5,415 bases of DNA from Rubrobacter sp. (GTDB lineage: Bacteria > Actinomycetota > Rubrobacteria > Rubrobacterales > Rubrobacteraceae), in NCBI GenBank assembly GCA_013815485.1, contig JACDGB010000152.1:1-5415 (forward strand). The letters are read 5' to 3'. A program made the position numbers and the translations under genes. The notes under the pieces were generated by a model, which did not search any database, was not told the DNA's origin, and saw nothing but the letters and a program-made list of their open reading frames with translations. Of this stretch, positions 4,576 to 5,415 are shown one piece after another (position 1 is the first letter of the stretch; each line of letters begins with the position of its first letter).

Positions 4576-5148
4576 TTGGACCCTTTGAACCGCGAGGAAT
4601 CCTGGAAGCTGCTCTGCGAGTGGACACAGAGCGAGTCCCTGAGGAAGCACATGCTCGCCGTGGAGGCCGCCATGCGCGCCTACGCCCGCAAGTTCGGCGA
4701 GGACGAAGAAAAATGGGGCGTGACCGGCCTTTTGCACGACATGGACTACGAGAAGCACCCCAGCCCAGCCGAGCACCCGACGGTTGGCGTCGGGGAACTG
4801 GAGAGGCGAGGCTACCCGGAGGACGTGCGCGCGGCCATCCTGAGTCATGCCGACTACCTCGACGTGCCCCGCGACACCCCGATGTCGAAGACCCTCTACG
4901 CCGTGGACGAGCTCTCCGGTCTCATAACCGCCGTCGCGCTCATGCGTCCCGAGGGGCTGGATGGCCTCAAGGCAAAGAGCGTTCGCAAGAAGATGAAGCA
5001 GAAATCCTTCGCCGCCAGCGTGAACCGCGAGGACATCACCTGTGGCGCCGAGGACCTCGGCGTTGACCTCAACGAGCACATAGAGTTCGTGGCAGCCGCG
5101 ATGCGCGAACAAGCAGAGACCCTGGGCCTCGTTCCGAAGGGGGCTTAG
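4576..5148 (+). CDS. HD-domain metal-dependent phosphohydrolase
   Basis: 190 residues with an HD-superfamily metal site in the usual order: His25 (KHMLAVEAAMRAYA), the His54-Asp55 pair (TGLLHDMDYEKHP), His91 (AILSHADY) and Asp111 (AVDELSG). Such proteins hydrolyse phosphomonoesters or phosphodiesters, often of nucleotides; the exact substrate cannot be read here. Cytosolic, no signal peptide or membrane segment. The C-terminal third (LKAKSVRKKMKQKSFAASVNREDI) is a Lys/Arg-rich helix followed by a region conserved in similar small HD proteins, as far as I recall. The start is uncertain: TTG 4576 is the only candidate upstream of the conserved part apart from TTG 4585, and the SD AAGGAG (4558-4563) is 12 nt away, longer than normal. 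It is insulated from the acidic gene by the terminator at 4473-4501, and ddl begins 66 nt downstream. Confidence 0.88.
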   Translation: MDPLNREESWKLLCEWTQSESLRKHMLAVEAAMRAYARKFGEDEEKWGVTGLLHDMDYEKHPSPAEHPTVGVGELERRGYPEDVRAAILSHADYLDVPRDTPMSKTLYAVDELSGLITAVALMRPEGLDGLKAKSVRKKMKQKSFAASVNREDITCGAEDLGVDLNEHIEFVAAAMREQAETLGLVPKGA

Positions 5149-5150
5149 AA

Positions 5151-5184
5151 AGCCCGGCCCACCCTTTGCTACGATGGGCGGGCT
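5151..5184 (+). other. Inverted repeat enclosing the ddl promoter
   Basis: AGCCCGGCCCA (5151-5161) is complementary to TGGGCGGGCT (5175-5184) over ten pairs with a single bulged G. The 13-base loop contains most of the extended -10 element. It begins two bases after the HD stop codon. There is no T-run after it, so it is not a normal intrinsic terminator. RNA reading through from the HD gene would fold here, while transcripts from the ddl promoter would not include it. Confidence 0.55.
5167..5175 (+). promoter_or_regulatory. Extended -10 promoter for ddl
   Basis: TGCTACGAT matches the TGn-TAnnnT extended -10 pattern. Transcription would begin near 5182 and leave a leader of about 33 nt carrying the GGGAGGA ribosome site. 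A weak -35-like TTAGAA (5145-5150) lies 19 nt upstream, overlapping the HD stop codon. Confidence 0.45.
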
Positions 5185-5202
5185 ATGAAATCGAGAGCAG
5201 CC

Positions 5203-5209
5203 GGGAGGA
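5203..5209 (+). promoter_or_regulatory. Ribosome binding site that decides the ddl start
   Basis: GGGAGGA is five bases before GTG 5215. A longer in-frame ATG exists at 5185 but has no SD before it and would bury this strong site inside the coding region, so GTG 5215 is preferred. Confidence 0.7.
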
Positions 5210-5214
5210 ACGCG

Positions 5215-5415
5215 GTGGTCAGGGTCATGGTCGTCTTCGGGGGGCGTAGCGACGAACACGAGGTCTCTCTCGCCTCAGCCCGCGCCATCATGGATGCCAT
5301 GCGCGGACGCTACGACGTGGTGCCGGTGGGGATCACGCGCTCGGGGCGTTGGATCTCCTCTAGCGACCCGATGCGAGAACTGTCATCCACCCACAAAGAA
5401 TTACCGGACGGCTCC
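5215..5415 (+). CDS. ddl: D-alanine--D-alanine ligase, N-terminal part (cut by window end)
   Basis: The first 67 codons are present. The N terminus MVRVMVVFGGRSDEHEVSLASA is the hallmark of Ddl, with the GGxSxEHxVS loop whose Glu (Glu16, in HEVSL) helps bind the first D-alanine. AIMDAM and YDVVPVGITRSGRW follow, matching the second strand of the N-terminal domain. The enzyme joins two D-alanines using ATP, supplying the dipeptide at the end of the peptidoglycan stem peptide; it is cytosolic. The ATP-grasp domain lies beyond the window. GTG is chosen as start because GGGAGGA stands five bases upstream; ATG 5185 would add ten residues (MKSRAAGRNA) without an SD. The gene follows the HD-domain gene on the same strand, with its own apparent promoter. 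Confidence 0.95.
   Translation, partial: MVRVMVVFGGRSDEHEVSLASARAIMDAMRGRYDVVPVGITRSGRWISSSDPMRELSSTHKELPDGS

Noticed and set aside
4503..5066. 187-codon frame overlapping the HD gene, beginning with ATG near the terminator
   Set aside because: Arg-rich product without motifs, shifted by one frame from the HD metal-site residues. It is a coding shadow, and ATG 4554 belongs to it.
1..5415. Mobile element, CRISPR array, tRNA or defence island
   Set aside because: No transposase or integrase motifs, no regularly spaced direct repeats of CRISPR size, no tRNA cloverleaf and no toxin-antitoxin-like pair were seen. The genes are mostly housekeeping in type with uniform composition apart from the acidic gene.

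Overview
The window looks like ordinary chromosome from a high-GC bacterium, most likely an actinomycete-like lineage. GC-rich third codon positions, GTG/TTG starts with purine-rich Shine-Dalgarno (SD) sites, an archaeal-type phosphoglycerate mutase, a family-5 uracil-DNA glycosylase and a VOC protein of a type common in Actinomycetota all fit. The gene set resembles what I recall of Rubrobacter and its relatives, but that genus-level guess is weak and rests on memory alone. No tRNA, rRNA, CRISPR array, insertion sequence or integrase is visible.

Layout. Positions 1-991 hold two minus-strand genes: a VOC (glyoxalase/dioxygenase-fold) protein, then a metallo-beta-lactamase-fold hydrolase whose 3' end lies outside the window. 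A divergent intergenic region of about 150 bp (992-1141) carries a likely promoter on each strand and a perfect GC-rich palindrome. From there everything reads on the plus strand. apgM (glycolytic phosphoglycerate mutase) is followed after 14 nt by udgB (iron-sulfur family-5 uracil-DNA glycosylase), probably as one operon. Next come a small orphan lipoprotein (3119-3601) and a secreted, extremely acidic protein with thrombospondin-type-3-like calcium-binding repeats (3724-4446), which has its own structured upstream region and ends at a strong intrinsic terminator (4473-4501). An HD-domain phosphohydrolase follows (4576-5148). The window closes with the first 67 codons of D-alanine--D-alanine ligase (ddl), which has its own extended -10 promoter inside an inverted repeat.

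How they relate. apgM, udgB, the HD protein and ddl are housekeeping functions (glycolysis, base-excision repair, nucleotide or phosphoester hydrolysis, peptidoglycan precursor synthesis) and show no shared pathway beyond possible co-transcription. The least ordinary part is 3119-4446: two consecutive exported products, a lipid-anchored protein of unknown function and a polyanionic protein in which about half of the mature residues are Asp or Glu. The second has at least eight DxDxDG-type motifs and no Lys or Arg in its last 151 residues. It is the best candidate for undescribed biology here, plausibly an extracellular divalent-cation-binding or buffering protein, though that role is inference.
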